A DNA stretch of 64,000 bases from Sternotherus odoratus. Taxonomy: Eukaryota; Chordata; Testudines; Kinosternidae. Position numbers and translations under genes: made by a program. The notes under the pieces were generated by a model. That model ran no database searches. It saw only the letters and a program-made list of their open reading frames with translations, and was not told where the DNA came from. Where the stretch lies: positions 10,477,845-10,541,844 of the forward strand of contig JAVMKO010000022.1 of assembly GCA_032164245.1 (NCBI GenBank), given 5' to 3'. Shown piece by piece: positions 51,955 to 64,000 of this stretch; positions within the stretch are counted from its first letter, which is position 1, and every line of letters begins with the position of its first letter.

Positions 51955-52530
51955 CCCACTACACTGACCCCCCCGTTATCTCCTCCCCTGCCCCCCCAAC
52001 ACCCCCTACACTGACCCCCCTCGTTATCTCCTCCCCTCCCCCCCCAGCACCCCCTACACTGACCCCCCCCGTTATCTCCTCCCCTGCCCCCCCAACACCC
52101 CCTACACTGACCCCCCTCGTTATCTCCTCCCCTGCCCCCCCAGCACCCCCTACACTGACCCCCCGTTATCTCCTCCCCTGCCCCCCCAACACCCCCTACA
52201 CTGACCCCCCCGTTATCTCCTCCCCTACCCCCCCAACACCCCCTACACTGACCCCCCTCGTTATCTCCTCCCCTGCCCCCCCAGCACCCCCTACACTGAC
52301 CCCCCCGTTATCTCCTCCCCTGCTCCCCCAGCACCCCCTACACTGACCCCCCTCGTTATCTCCTCCCCTGCCCCCCCAGCACCCCCTACACTGACCCCCC
52401 CGTTATCTCCTCCCCTGCTCCCCCAGCACCTCCTACACTGACCCCCCCCGTTATCTCCTCCCCTGCCCCTCCCGACCCTCTACACTGACCCCCGTTATCT
52501 CCCCCTCCCCCCAGCACTGACCCCCTGTTA
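51955..52530. repeat. C-rich minisatellite 2 (48-bp unit)
   Basis: About eleven to twelve units of about 48 bp with GTTATCTCCTCCCCTG as core, then C-runs and ACCCCCTACACT. Units differ mainly in C-run length. Confidence 0.93.
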
Positions 52531-53264
52531 TCCCAGCACTCCCCTACACGGACCCCTCATTATCCACTCCCCACCCCCCATTATCCACTCCCCTGTCCCC
52601 CGTCACCTCCTGCACTGACTCTCTGTTATCCCCTCCCCTGGCACCTCCTGCACCTCCCCCTAATGTCCTTTCCATCATTAGCTAGTCTTCCATGATTTAC
52701 CTGTTTATCTTTCATCAGCTTCCCTGTCCCATGTATTCTCTCTCCCGTTCCCTATGCTGACATTCCAAAACCCCTGGCACCCCTTCATTCAATCTCACTC
52801 ACATGCCAATCGCTGCATTTTGTGCTGGTGCTAATTTAATGTTCCCCCTCTTTACAGCCCTCCGCTACCTCTATTCTCATTTGTAATTGCCACGCGGTGA
52901 CCTAGCAAGCCAGGGCTGTAAGGCATCTATCCTGCTTCCCAGGCCAGATTTGGGGCGCTGGCATAGGACAAACCTCGCCCTTTCCCTGTCCCTACTTTTC
53001 ACCACTCCAAGCCTCTGTAGTTTTGCTAGTTGCTCAGGTGATCAAGCATGGATTTGAGGTGCTCATTGATTGCACTGTGCTGTATGCCAAGGGTTTTGTC
53101 GTGGGTTATGTCCTGTGGCACTCGGGGGCGTCCTGTACCGAATGGCGTTTCTGCATGCAAGGTGGCATCCAGGGTCAATTTTGCTGGTCCCTCTTCATTG
53201 CTCAGATCTCTTGCTTTTTGACTCATGTAATACTGTTTGTGTCCCTGATGCATTGCACATGAAG

Positions 53265-53766
53265 GAGAATTGCCAACTTTCTAATCACACAGAACTGAAC
53301 ACCCTTGCCCTGCCCCTTCTCCAAGGCCCTGCCCTGCTCCACTCCGCTCACTCCATCCTCCCTCCCTCTGTTGCTCGCTCTCACTCACTCGCTTATTTTC
53401 ACTGGGCTGGGGCAAGGGGTTTGGGTGCAGGCTCCGGGATGGGGCCAGAAATGAGGGGTGTGGGATGTGGGCTCTGGGCTGGGGCAGGGGGGTTGGGGTG
53501 CGGGTCCTGGGGTGGGGCTGGGAATGAGGGGTTTGGTGTGCAGGAGGGGGCTCTGGGCTGGGGGGGTGGAGCTGAAGGGTTTGGAGTGTGGGAGGGGGTG
53601 AGGGCGGAGGCAGGGAGTTGGGGTGTGGGAGGGGGCTCCAGGCGCAGAGCCAGGTAGGGAGCCTGCCAGCCCCACCAACTGGGTTTCTAGTGGCCCACTG
53701 ACCAAAGCCACCAGGGTCCCTTTTGGACCGGGTGTGCTGGTTGAAAACTGGACACCTGGCAACTGT
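53265..53766. mobile_element. Non-autonomous DNA element with G-rich interior
   Basis: Starts near aattgccaactttctaat and ends near gacacctggcaactgt, weakly inverted. The G-rich tandem interior ('gggctctgggctggggc' units) is one I recall from turtle genomes. Long frames on both strands are repeat artefacts. Confidence 0.55.
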
Positions 53767-54144
53767 AGTTGTGCAACTTTGCACCTGAGATTCCAGCAGT
53801 GTGTGGGAATTTGGAAGTCGGTATGGACAGGATCTGGCATTAAACAGACCATTAGATGGACATGAGTCTTCTTCGGAGTTGGGCACTGGGAGACAGACGG
53901 CTCTGCCACGGGCTGTGGAGAGACGGGATGTTGGACAGAAGTGTGAACTATTCAGGGAATGGAAGAAAACTGTCCAGTAGAGAGGAAATCAAGTTTGGGG
54001 GAGTCCATGGAGGAGCATGAAGACCCAGCGGGAGGCTTGGGTCTGAATTTTAACAGATAGGAAGGTACTGAAAACTTTTGAGCTTGGAAGTGATACACGC
54101 CTTGTTTCCAGATACGAAGGACTGGATTCGGCGTCACATTTCAT

Positions 54145-55020
54145 TCAGGCCTTGTGCACGCTGCAGTAGGCAGGCAAGATTGCAGCCCGCGTTGGGATGC
54201 CCGAGCTAGCTTTGCTGGAGCCAGCTCACGTGTAGCTGAGGCAGCATGGGTGTCAGCATGGGCTAGCAGCCTGTGTATGCCCCTGCCTGGCGGCTAGCCC
54301 GGGCCCCTGCGGCCACACTGCTATTTGCAAAGCTAGTTTGGCTCTGCCTACGCATACCCACAGAGTGGGAAGTCACCAGCTGGGGATTTGAAGCCACAAT
54401 AAATAGGGGTTAAAGACTCCTGAAAGCCGGTGTCTTGTTAACATTTTGCTCCAGGGCTGGTGTCTGTCTTAACATGGTCTCTGCTGGTCATGTCGTGCCA
54501 ATTGGAACCTTATTCACTCACATGTACGATGCCGGCTGTCAGTCGGCTTGCAAACCAAAAGCTTTCAATTTAGTGTTATGCATCTACTTTTGCTAATGAG
54601 GAGTGATCGGAGCGCCCCACCTGTGTGCTGCACATAAAGATAGGGTCTATAATAATTTTGGAAACAGAACAAAGCGGTGCAGTAGATTAACCCTGAAGAT
54701 GCAATACTCAGTGCATGTCAAGTCATTTGAGTTAGAAGTGCCTTTTTATTCGTAAGCTCCTTGGAGAAATTATCGGCCTCTGCTTAAAATGGTCCTCTTT
54801 GTGTAAAACTTGAAGATGAGATTTTTAACTTGAATTAATTCTGGGTAGCTACCTGCATCCAAATCCTCCCGACCCCATGGGTATGAACTGGGCTGGCTAG
54901 CCTAAGTTGCTGCCTCGGCCACAGCTGTCCATCCTGCTACTTTTAGCATGCTAACTCAAGCAGAGCTTGGCTGGGAGGGGTTGGGAGGCACATTTCCAGT
55001 TACAGTGTAGACATTCTGTC
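54145..55020. repeat. Diverged MITE relics
   Basis: Blocks at 54145-54380 and 54870-55015 share 'gctagc' and 'agcatg' motifs and end in 'cagtgtagacatt', like the ends of other MITEs here. Borders unclear. Confidence 0.35.
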
Positions 55021-55800
55021 ACTGACCCAGACAGTCACAGGTGTGCCTAGGGCTAGGAGTGCTTGCTGGTTTCATTTCCCCCAGACAGCGCAGCCAATCA
55101 AGCATGGTGAGCAAGAAACCATGAGAAATGGTATTGTAGATATTTATATGCCAAAGACACAACTGACGTCTGAGTCTTCAACGAAGGATAGCGGCATTTT
55201 GCTTCGCTTGTGTATAGGCTATGGGGGATTTTAGCAGATGGCCGGAGCAGCTGGTGTGGGCAAAGATGGAAGCTCAGAAAAAGCCTTGAAGCACTTGTGT
55301 GTACAGGATGTAGGCAGGCAACAAATGAGGAGGGTCCTTGAGTTCTTTCCACTGTCTTGGAGAAAGTGATGTTTAAAATGTTTTAGCCAATATGAAACAC
55401 AGGTTTCCTAAACATGTCCCACTTGGATATACTGGCTTGTGGGTGTTTTCAGTTGCAGATAAGTTGTTTTGGTCAACTAGGATATGCTCCAGATGTGTAG
55501 CATAGTCAGAAAAAGGCCTGTTTCAAAGGATTGCTCGTCGAAGAGTAGAGTCTTAAGAATCCAGGTATCTGCATCAAATAGATACAACTAAAATAGTTGG
55601 CAGCAAGGTGTTGTCTGCCGTGACTAGTTGACTCGGGAATCTGCAAAGGTCGTTAAATGGGTAGTTTTATCATCTCATTTTCTCAGTTCTGAGTCTTCCA
55701 GACTTTCAGTGGAAGCCATGACACTTGATCCCAAACATTTTACAGAGCCAAAGAATGGAGTGACAGAAATACTGGTTGAGGGAGAGAGAAACCAAGAGTA

Positions 55801-55919
55801 AGGTGACCAGATGTCCCAATTTTATCGGGATAGTCCCGATATTTGGGGCTTTTTCTTATATGGGCTCCTATTACCCCCAACCCCCATCCTGATATTTCAC
55901 ACTTGCTGTCTGGTCACCC
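55801..55919. mobile_element. Mariner-type MITE
   Basis: Inverted ends aggtgaccagat and gtctggtcaccc, TA on both sides (55799-55800, 55920-55921), length 119 bp. Confidence 0.85.
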
Positions 55920-56878
55920 TAACAAAGAGGCAAAGGAAAAAGTTGAAGTTTTCTACTGTGATTTAAAATAGGACGGAAAATTGATAAAGGTGTGTGTGTC
56001 CGGGGGAGACGATGTTGATAATGGCAGGAGTTGTAGAAGAGAAGGCTCCTTGTGCCAGCAGTGACCAGATTAGTCGAAAGGCAGAGAGGAGGCTGATGCT
56101 AGATGAGTGATCAATGTGTGTGAGTTCTGCTGGAGAAAGTTCCTGGCGGGTTTGCAGGCCTCGTTCCTTCTGCAGTGGTGCAACTCCCATAAATGTCTCG
56201 GCCAAGTTCAGTAATGACGTGTGTTGGGTAGAAAATGGATGTATGTGGCAAAGTGGGGCACCTTGTGCTGGAGAGGCAAAGGGAGTGTAACTTCCAAACC
56301 AAGAGAGGGATGTGGGGGGAAAGCAGGCAGTCGGAGGGAGTAAGCAATGCTAGTTGCATTTCCTGCTGACCTACCTCTCATGTCGCTCACCCAGTGAGTT
56401 CTGGATTGGTCTGTTTACACCTACATTCTAATTTACCCCCAAAGCGGGTTTTACTTGTCAGGTCCCCACTGGATTTGGTCCTGGGTCTCCATTGGATTTG
56501 TCCATGCAGTAGTGTTACACAAAGTGACATTTATAAATGATTGCTTTAATTTAGGTTGTTTTTTCTTTTTAGAAAGATGAATAGAGATATGATAAAAGTC
56601 TAGCTCTGTCTGTCTTTTCTCTGCCAATCTCTTTGATTGTATTCTTGTCAGGTGAAACATGGCACGGTTTCCGCGGAACTCTAGGTGACTTCTTGACATC
56701 CTGGTTACCATGACACTCAGCAGAGGACTGTGGGAATAAAGTGGGAATCCCTCCCTGCCCTCAAAAAACCACCTAATGGCCTCAACCGGGTAAGAACCAA
56801 GCGGGACTAAAGAGTTCCGAACTTCCTTCCGTCCTCCTGGATTATCTCAAAGGCACTACACTAGGGCTAGGTCTACAC

Positions 56879-57496
56879 CAGCATTTCTCAACCTGGGGGA
56901 CAAGACAACATTGGGGCACTGGACTGTTTCAAAGGGTCATGTGGCAGCTCCTTTAGCTCCTGCCCCTCAGGACTGGTTGGACTCGCCTGCCTGCTCCAGG
57001 CACTGCAACCTCTGGGGGCTGAGCGGCACTCAGGTTTGCCCCAGCCCTCATGCTGACAGGAGTCCAGATAGGACCGATTTGAGTGAGTGGCACAGCAACC
57101 CCGGGAGCCAGGTTACAACTTCACTCGCGCAAGTTTCATAGAGTATCAGGGTTGGAAGGGACCTCATGAGGTCATCTAGTCCCACCCACTGCTCAAAGCA
57201 GGACCAATCCCCAGCTAAGTCATCCCAGCCAGGGCTTTGTCGAGCCTGACCTGGTCAAGTCAGGGGGGTGGCACCAAACCTGAGTGGCGCTGCCACCCCG
57301 GAGGTTGCAATGTCCGGAGCTGAGAACCAAGCCCGGCTAGCCCCACAGCACAGCAGCTACAGGAACTGTCACTGTGGGGTGAGTGCTGGGCAGGGCCTGA
57401 CCGAAACCCCTCCGGGCCTCCACCCCCTGACTATTCACAACAGGCCCTGAACTTTTAAAAGTTGGGTCCTGAGCCCCAGACGGTTGAGAATCACTG
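56879..57496. mobile_element. Non-autonomous hAT element holding a CR1 piece
   Basis: Ends cagcatttctcaacctgggg and cagacggttgagaatcactg are inverted copies. 8-bp duplication gtctacac (56871-56878) / ggctacac (57497-57504). A reverse CR1 3' end lies inside at 57127-57262. The hAT element itself sits near the left end of a MITE that resumes at 57497. Confidence 0.85.
57127..57262 (-). repeat. CR1 LINE 3' end, reverse orientation
   Basis: 'tcagggttggaagggacctc' and 'ctcaaagcaggaccaatccc' are the classic reversed CR1 3' end. Confidence 0.88.
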
Positions 57497-58124
57497 GGCT
57501 ACACTACAGACCTTGCTGGCATAGCTTTGTTGGCCAGGGTTGTGATCTCTAGCCTAGACACAGTTATAGTGGCAAGATTGTGCTTTCGCTTGTGGAAGCT
57601 GTTTTCACGCAAGAAGCGCTTTGCTGCTATACCCTCCCGGGGTAGCTATGCTGGTGAAAAACACTAGTGTCGACCTAGCTAGTGCTTGAGGAATTCTTCC
57701 TCATTGCGAGTAGTCGTAGAAAGGGTAGTTGGTGCCAAAACTCCAGAGTAACTTGGTTTTATGAACAGCTTCCGTAGCCCCTTTGGAGCTGTTAGTTGCT
57801 CCATAGGAGCATAACAATAAAAATATTCTTCTGTTTGAAAAATCGGCTGGTGGTGTGTATGTGCACTGTCTGGCCTGCCTGTGGCACTGCATCCTGGCAT
57901 GCGTACCTACTCCCCTCTTCACTGAAGGCATTTAACTTCCCGTACACTTACAGGGCTCCACTGAGCCATCACGGACTTTGCTCCACCACTCTAAAATGCC
58001 TGGGTCGTTGGTTGGGAAGAGACAATAATTGTGGATCAAAAACACAAATGAGGTTGTGCCCTTATCCTCTGTTTTTTCCCCCTCCCCCATCCTCCCTCTA
58101 GGGCTCACCTGGTATGCTAACGTC

Positions 58125-61100
58125 ATGGGGAGCTGCTACAGCTACCTGTGCAGAGACAGTGTCCCGGACCACCACCCCACCAAGTTTAAGGTAATACCCT
58201 TCATCCTAGAGGGAAAGCACAGCAATTGACAGCAGCCACTGGGAATCGAAGCCTGCAAAGTGCGATCCAAATTTTATGGAACCTACACATTAAAGCCCCG
58301 TCTTTCACGGGGAGCTTCTCCTATATGGAAAGATTTGCAAATGAGTTGCTGATTTTTAAGCAGGGAATCCCCTGGTTCCACCCTCTGTGATGTAGAAGCA
58401 TTTGCATTGGCATCGAGATTCAATCTCCCAGTGCCAGAGAAGAAACAGATGCAGTGGGAAGGGAAAATTGGATGGCTCACATGCTGTGGAACCCTTCCAA
58501 TCGGGCCCAAGTCAGTGGGCATCAAAAGTTATCATCATATGGTAGCTGTTTGGTGGCTTGTGTGAAATGAGTCAGTGTGTTTCAGCCTAATTGGCTGTAA
58601 ACAGGTCTCCACGCTGTAAAAGCTGGCAGTGGTTGAACCATTTGACAGTCTTAGCAGAGAGGCCAAGAATTGGAAAGAGACTGAACTTTCCTCTTCCCAC
58701 TCAGGGGTGCCCACCCCCCATGCCTGTGTTGAGACACATTAACTGAGCTGGTGGGGGGCTGCAGTCTCCAGGCTCTCAGTATGGCACCTTTCACCAGCAA
58801 TGAATTCACCAGCCTGTCATCCAAAAGCAGGGCATGTTAATGAGTCAAGTGGGAGAGTGCTGGGGCTTCAGTAGCTTCCAGGCAAATGCCTTACATCTGT
58901 CAGGTCTCATGTGTGAGCCTCCTGATATGAGCTTCGGTGCCTCTGCAGGTAACAAACGTGGACGATGAGGGTAACGCGCTGGGATCTGGGATTATGGAGC
59001 TAACGCAGACGGAGCTCATCTTGCACACGTACAAGCGCGATGCTGTCAGGTGGCCGTACCTTTGCCTGCGCCGCTATGGTTATGACTCCAACCTCTTCTC
59101 CTTCGAGAGCGGACGCCGCTGCCAGACCGGACAAGGTGCCATATCTTTTTGGGGGAACAAATCTGTCTAAAGCTTTCAGTTGCACAATAACTCCTTGGTG
59201 TTGATTCCTCCCCTGCTTATTATATCTGGGAAACCTGCTTCACGTGCACAAGTGACAGCACACCCCTAGGATACTGTAGTGTGTTTGCATGTGCATTTAA
59301 TACTCCCAATTAAGAGATTAATGTTGGAAGCTGGTGACTGAGGCAGAGGCATCATGTGTTATCACTCTTGTGGATTATTGTGTCTCACTTGTTTATATTT
59401 ATAGACTTAAAGTTACTCGGCTATTGCCTTATAAATGCACAGCATGGAGAAACGCATCTAGATTTGGCTCTCATATCTTCAGGTTAGCAGTTCTGGAGCG
59501 GGGTTTCAGTTGGATCAGAGACTATTAAGGAAAACCCAGATGGCAGAAGAAGCTAGTGATTCTGTGGGCTTTCTCTTCTGTGTTGGTACTGAAGATATGC
59601 TAGAAATGCCACCTTTCTATGGGACGTGTGTTGAAGAGTTCTCTGATACCTGAATAAAGTCCGCATCATTGTTCTGCGTTTATAAAGTGCTGTGTGCTAC
59701 TTGTTTATATTTATATAAATGGGATTCACCTTCAGTGGTGCTTATTGGTTGTCAGCAGGGTGGGACTTGTATCTGTGTGTGTGTGTCTACTTTGCCTTTT
59801 TCAGAATTCAGATCAGGCGCTGGAATGCTGCTATGTTTACTTGGGTTTTCTACAGAGCTCTAGATAGCACAGATAGGGTAGAGTCATTCACTCTTCACCT
59901 ATAAAGAGAGCTTTTAGAGAGCACTGGCTGAGTCATCCATGTCCTCTATATGCAAAGATAAATTGTATGGAAGCCATACATTTCCTGGTTCTTTTCCTGC
60001 TCATAGGAGACTTTCTCACTTAACTGATTTTATGTGGATCTTTCCTTCCTAGCCCCAGTGAACAAGACGGATGCATATGTTTTCTGGCAAGAATATTTTT
60101 CAAATTTTTCTGCAGAGTAGCAGCAGTTGTTGCCATGCTGTTGTCCTTGTTGCTATGGCTTTTGTGCGTGCCTCTGCATGCGCACCAGCATGGGATTGGT
60201 TAATTCTGCACACGCTGGCTATTGGTCAAACTGTTTTTCTGGGGAGCCACCGTTTAATCTGATACATTTTAAAAGTGGGGTGCAGTTGCCCCTCTCTTCC
60301 TCATGCATTCCAGGTGCCCAATCCAATTCACATTCGAGTCAATGTAAAGATTTCATGGACAGTGGGAGTTGGATCGGGCCCCAGGTAAAATGAAAGAATG
60401 GAAATTACAGGTGAAGAATCTCATCTGTGACCCAGTGTACCATTCTTATTTCCAGCAGAGTTAACTAATGTACATTTGACATTAGATGCACCAATTAATT
60501 GATCAACTAGCAATGGTGCTGTTATGTTTCTAGTGATGTAACAACAGGATACGCTATACAGAAATATCATCTCGGAGTGTGTTTAAATATTGATAATATC
60601 TTACCAAATATTTTCCTGTAAATCATAAATTTGTGCGTAGAGAAATACAGGGCTTTCCCAACAAGGTTAGGTGAGTTGTCAGTTTAATTTAGTATCCTGT
60701 TTGAAATATTGGCTCATACTATGAGCTTTAGAGGAAAATGGAAGCAGCGTCATAATGAGCAATTGTGTAACAACCGGCTTATAGAGGAAATTACTTCCTA
60801 ACCCCGGACATTTAGTATTTGGCTTATACCCTGAAGCATGAGGGTTTATACCTCTTACAAATTGGTGTCCTATCTAATGGAAGGGTGAATATTCCCATTA
60901 CCTATATAAGTATCTAATCTCTTTTTGAATCCTGTCAAGCTCGTGACCTTATCCTGTGACTGTGAGTTCCCCAGGTTAAGTGTATTGTGTTAAACAGAAA
61001 CCTTTTTCAATCAGATTTTACTTTCCAAGGACTTGACTACACTCTTACTAAACTAAAATGGCGCTTGTCTCTCCCCCGCCCCCCTTCTTTGTATTTGCAC

Positions 61101-63783
61101 AGGGATATTTGCCTTCAAGTGTTCAAGGGCGGAGGAGATCTTTAACCTTCTGCAGGACCTGATGCAATGTAATAGCATCAATGTGGTGGAGGAGCCAGTC
61201 ATCATGACCAGGGGCGGTCACTCCACTGAGCTGGATCTATCCCGCACGCCCCAGGCATCCAACTGTAAGGCTAAATCCCGGGGAACGGAGGGGTAGAGGA
61301 AGTTTGTCCAAGTCTATCTCTGTGGTGGGTGCTGGGCTCCCAGCCAAGGCTACATCCCCCCAGGCAGAAGGTGTGAGCTGTCTGGCTCTGAGCTGGGTCC
61401 TCCAGTCCATGCTTAAAGCCCCGCTCGTTTGCAGATGTGATATTTTGTTCCCAAGGAAATGGGAACAAACACTGCAAATATCAACCTCCTTCTCAGACTC
61501 CAGCTGGAATGCAGCTGGAGCCCTGCCAAGTGGCCTCTCTAGGGATCAGCGGGCTCCTGAGGGAAGCCTCCACTAGAAGAACGTGTGTTTGTTTCCCACT
61601 TTCATAGATGTGACTTAAGTGCTGGTAAATATAACGTAGCTTGAATATTTACAACAGCTGTACCCGCGGCAGGCACCTTCCCCCGGCCAGGCAGGCGCTG
61701 CCTTTCCTGCACGCCTGTTTAATAAGACCCTTTGAGAAGCTGGCCCACGGTGCAGACGCACTTGTACGCAAGGCCAGTGCGATGCTCTGCCTCTAAAGCA
61801 CGTCTCTCTGAATTCTCCCCTCAGCTCTGGGGTACACTGTTCCAGCTTTCCCCAATGGATTCCACAGCTTCCCTGGTGAAGTCCCGTCCTACTCCACAGC
61901 CCGACACCCTTCCATGAACAGCTTGAGACACTCCTCCATTGGGGAGGACTCCACACACGGCCTCATTGGGATGGATGAGCAGGTAAGCCCAGGTCTCCTG
62001 ATCTCCTTTGCTGCAGGGAACTCGTAGCATGTCTGCCGCTTCTCTTCTAGGATTCTTGTGGGGTGCCAAGCTCACACATCTGCTCAATGCTAAGGAACCC
62101 TCTTACCTTGTCAGTTGCTCCTTCGTGGCTGTTTTACTTAGTTTCACTGTTGCAAGTTTGCACCCCCTGACTACTCGCTGGAACAGCTGCTCTCAGCGAG
62201 GGCTGGGTGTAGCTTCCCTGGTCCATCAGTAATGATCTGCCCCTTGTTTGATATCAGCACGCAATTCCCTGCTGAGAGAGCGAGCCACCTGTCAATCCAC
62301 TGATTAATAGTAGCTCTGATCGTAAAGGAGAGGCTGGGGCATTATGGGAATGAGGAGCAGAATTGAATCAGGCCAGACCAATGGGGAAGCTTTAGAGCCA
62401 CGTTATTTCCCCTTTATAACTGCAGTTGTTCAGTGCAGTTTCTAGATGAGCAGTGTGAGGAGGAATACAATTGAAATCTGGTAAGTTGCTGCTCATCCTG
62501 CCCCTTAGCAATTAAATTCACATCCATGAGAGAAAACAAAACTCATTCTTGTCTCCAGGTGCTGGGTGTTTGGTTTGCAGCAGTCGATGCGTAAACGTGA
62601 TTTGAACACAGCTGCATCCCTTTCGGTCAAGTTTTACCCCCCGCTTTCTCGGCACGCTGCCCCTCCAAGATTTTTCAGCCACCAAGACCCCCGCCCCCAC
62701 TTTATCAGCCACCAGCCCTCTCTCCCTTCTCACATTCTCAGCTGTATTCACATTCAATCCCATCCCCACCCCCTTAGTTTTGGCTCTGATCTCTTCCTAT
62801 CATTGTCCCCCTTCCCAGCATCGCCCTTTGCTTCTAAAACGCATCTTCTCTCCCCGCAGTCCCACACCTATGTGAACACAACCAACGGCGAGGAGGAGAT
62901 GAGGGGCCGGCACTGCATGCACTCGCTGCCTGAAGTCCACCCTCCTTTCCTGCATGGGAACCACAGCTGCTCTCTGGAGGACCGAAACCCCCAGGTCTTC
63001 CTGCAGCCGGGGGAGGTGAAGTTTGTGCTGGGCCCTGCCCCGGTTCACAGGCACAGGGTGAAACGCGACAGCTCCTGCCGTTACCATGGGGAGTGCGGTG
63101 GACACCTCTGTGCCCCTAACAACAACAACGAGTGCAAGGATGAGTGCCTCATGCCCAGGTGTGTGTACGAGAATGTGAATGGCCTGCTGCCTGCTGGGGG
63201 CGCGTCTCTCCGGCGGGGCGGGCGCTTGAAACTCACCCGGGAGGACCTGGGGTTAAACAGCTGCTCTCACCGCAGGACGCCTCTGCTGCACTACGAGAAC
63301 CTGCCTTCCTTGCCTCCCGTGTGGGAGTGCCAGCCGCTGCGGCAGGACGAGGACTCTGGGGACGCGCTGACTCCTTCTCCGAATGGCTACCCCGAGCTGG
63401 ACGAAGACGACCCCCTGCAAAACTACATGAACTCGGAGAACGCCGCCCGGCACAGCGGCCTGCGTCGGGCTGACTTCCTGCAGCACCGCCACAACTGCAC
63501 CCCCAGCGTCTTCAGCTTCGACTTCCGCCGGCCCTGCCCGGAGCAGCAGCGGCAGCTCAACTACATCCAGGTCGAGCTGGAGGCTGACCCCCACAAGGGG
63601 CGCCAGGGCCTCCAGATGCCCTGCACCCCACTTCCTGCCGCCCACCCAGCCAGCAGGATGGACTCCTACGCGGTCATCGACCTTAAAAAGACAGCTGCCA
63701 TGTCCAGCTTGCAGAGGGCGCTGCCCAGAGACGATGGGACTTCAAGGAAAACGCGGCATAACAGCACCGACTTGCCTCTGTAA
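58125..63783 (+). CDS. FRS3: Fibroblast growth factor receptor substrate 3
   Basis: FRS3 is a membrane-anchored docking adaptor that links FGF receptors and Trk to GRB2, SHP2 and RAS-MAPK signalling. Exons 58125-58190, 58949-59135, 61103-61264, 61825-61982, 62860-63783 join in frame to 498 residues (human is close to 490). The start MGSCYS is an N-myristoylation signal. The PTB domain spans about 13-115 (FKVTNVDDEGNALGSGIMEL to INVVEEP). All six FRS-type tyrosine motifs are present: TYVN (Y195), VYENV (Y294), HYENL (Y336) and NYMN (Y380), which are GRB2-type; NYIQV (Y426) and SYAVI (Y461), which are SHP2-type. The end DDGTSRKTRHNSTDLPL is diagnostic of FRS2/FRS3, and synteny decides for FRS3. 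The ATG is 23 bases into an exon with acceptor CCCTCTAG. Confidence 0.97.
59136..61102 (+). other. FRS3: FRS3 intron after exon 2
   Basis: AT-rich, with a CR1-like relic at 60735-61025. The introns 58191-58948, 61265-61824 and 61983-62859 hold nothing I recognise. Confidence 0.8.
60735..61025 (+). repeat. Old CR1 fragment
   Basis: 'ttggcttataccctgaagca' and 'gagttccccaggttaagtg' match turtle CR1 3' sequence as I remember it; heavily diverged. Confidence 0.5.
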
Positions 63784-64000
63784 GCGCACGCGCTGCATTG
63801 TGGCTTTCGTCCCTGCCTTTCAGTGTATCGTGTAGCGTGACTTTCGTCCCCTATTGCCCCCACGCCCTGGTCGCCCTATTGCTCAACACACCATCCCGGG
63901 ACAGCTCCAGCGCGCAGACTTTACAAATGTCTGCCTGCCTCTCCGCCTCTCCCCGTTCCTCCCGGGTCATTTGGTTTTTAAAGCCTCGCAGAGTAACAGG
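63784..64000 (+). other. FRS3: FRS3 3' UTR, start
   Basis: Follows the TAA stop. No poly(A) signal lies inside the window, so the transcript continues past its edge. Confidence 0.8.

Noticed and set aside
50973..52346. Pro- and Gly-rich frames of 240-340 codons
   Set aside because: All frames are open because the minisatellite lacks A and T. No start or splice context or conserved domain.
51955..52530. Regular repeats resembling a CRISPR array
   Set aside because: Units are contiguous with no unique spacers, and the context is a vertebrate genome.
53070..53909. Frames of about 200 codons on both strands
   Set aside because: They lie on the G-rich interior of a DNA element; no family match.
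62566..62859. Extension of the FRS3 last exon upstream as one open frame
   Set aside because: A strong acceptor (TCTCCCCGCAG) precedes 62860 and the phase-0 join to exon 4 is exact. The upstream part is intron read-through.

Overview
The window is nuclear DNA of a non-avian sauropsid, most likely a turtle. It has intron-rich genes with GT-AG splice sites, CpG-rich promoters, CR1 LINE fragments, tRNA-derived SINEs, many non-autonomous hAT elements with 8-bp target duplications, and a family of Penelope-like (PLE) insertions. The turtle call rests on this repeat mix as I remember it; no database was searched. The gene order matches the human 6p21.1 block USP49 - TOMM6 - PRICKLE4 - FRS3 with conserved relative orientations. 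One extra gene sits between TOMM6 and PRICKLE4.

Layout. 1-6700: non-coding, probably the 3' UTR of USP49 (+), ending tail-to-tail with TOMM6. 6705-10936: TOMM6 (-), three exons, with a CpG promoter at about 10780-11130 that carries NRF-1 and ETS-type sites. 11100-23200: repeat-rich spacer with hAT, MITE, PLE and SINE insertions, a CTCF-like site, and a CpG-rich candidate first exon near 17520. 23259-35011: a 14-exon gene (+) encoding a periphilin-1-like protein of 558 residues. It has two sets of duplicated in-phase exons and the periphilin-type helical C-terminus. 37247-42813: PRICKLE4 coding exons (-), seven exons and 554 residues, with a candidate non-coding first exon near 47870. 48200-51100: repeats and unidentified sequence. 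51120-51443: CpG island and candidate FRS3 first exon, followed by two C-rich minisatellites. 58125-63783: FRS3 coding exons (+), 498 residues.

The genes do not form a pathway. TOMM6 is a small subunit of the mitochondrial outer-membrane translocase. PRICKLE4 is a PET/LIM protein of the planar-polarity family with a CAAX end. FRS3 is a membrane-anchored docking adaptor of FGF receptors and Trk. The periphilin-like protein resembles the HUSH silencing subunit that represses retroelements. The strongest novelty candidates are this periphilin-like paralogue, with its recently duplicated exon, and the set of PLE insertions, each with a clear target-site duplication, two of them folded into palindromes.
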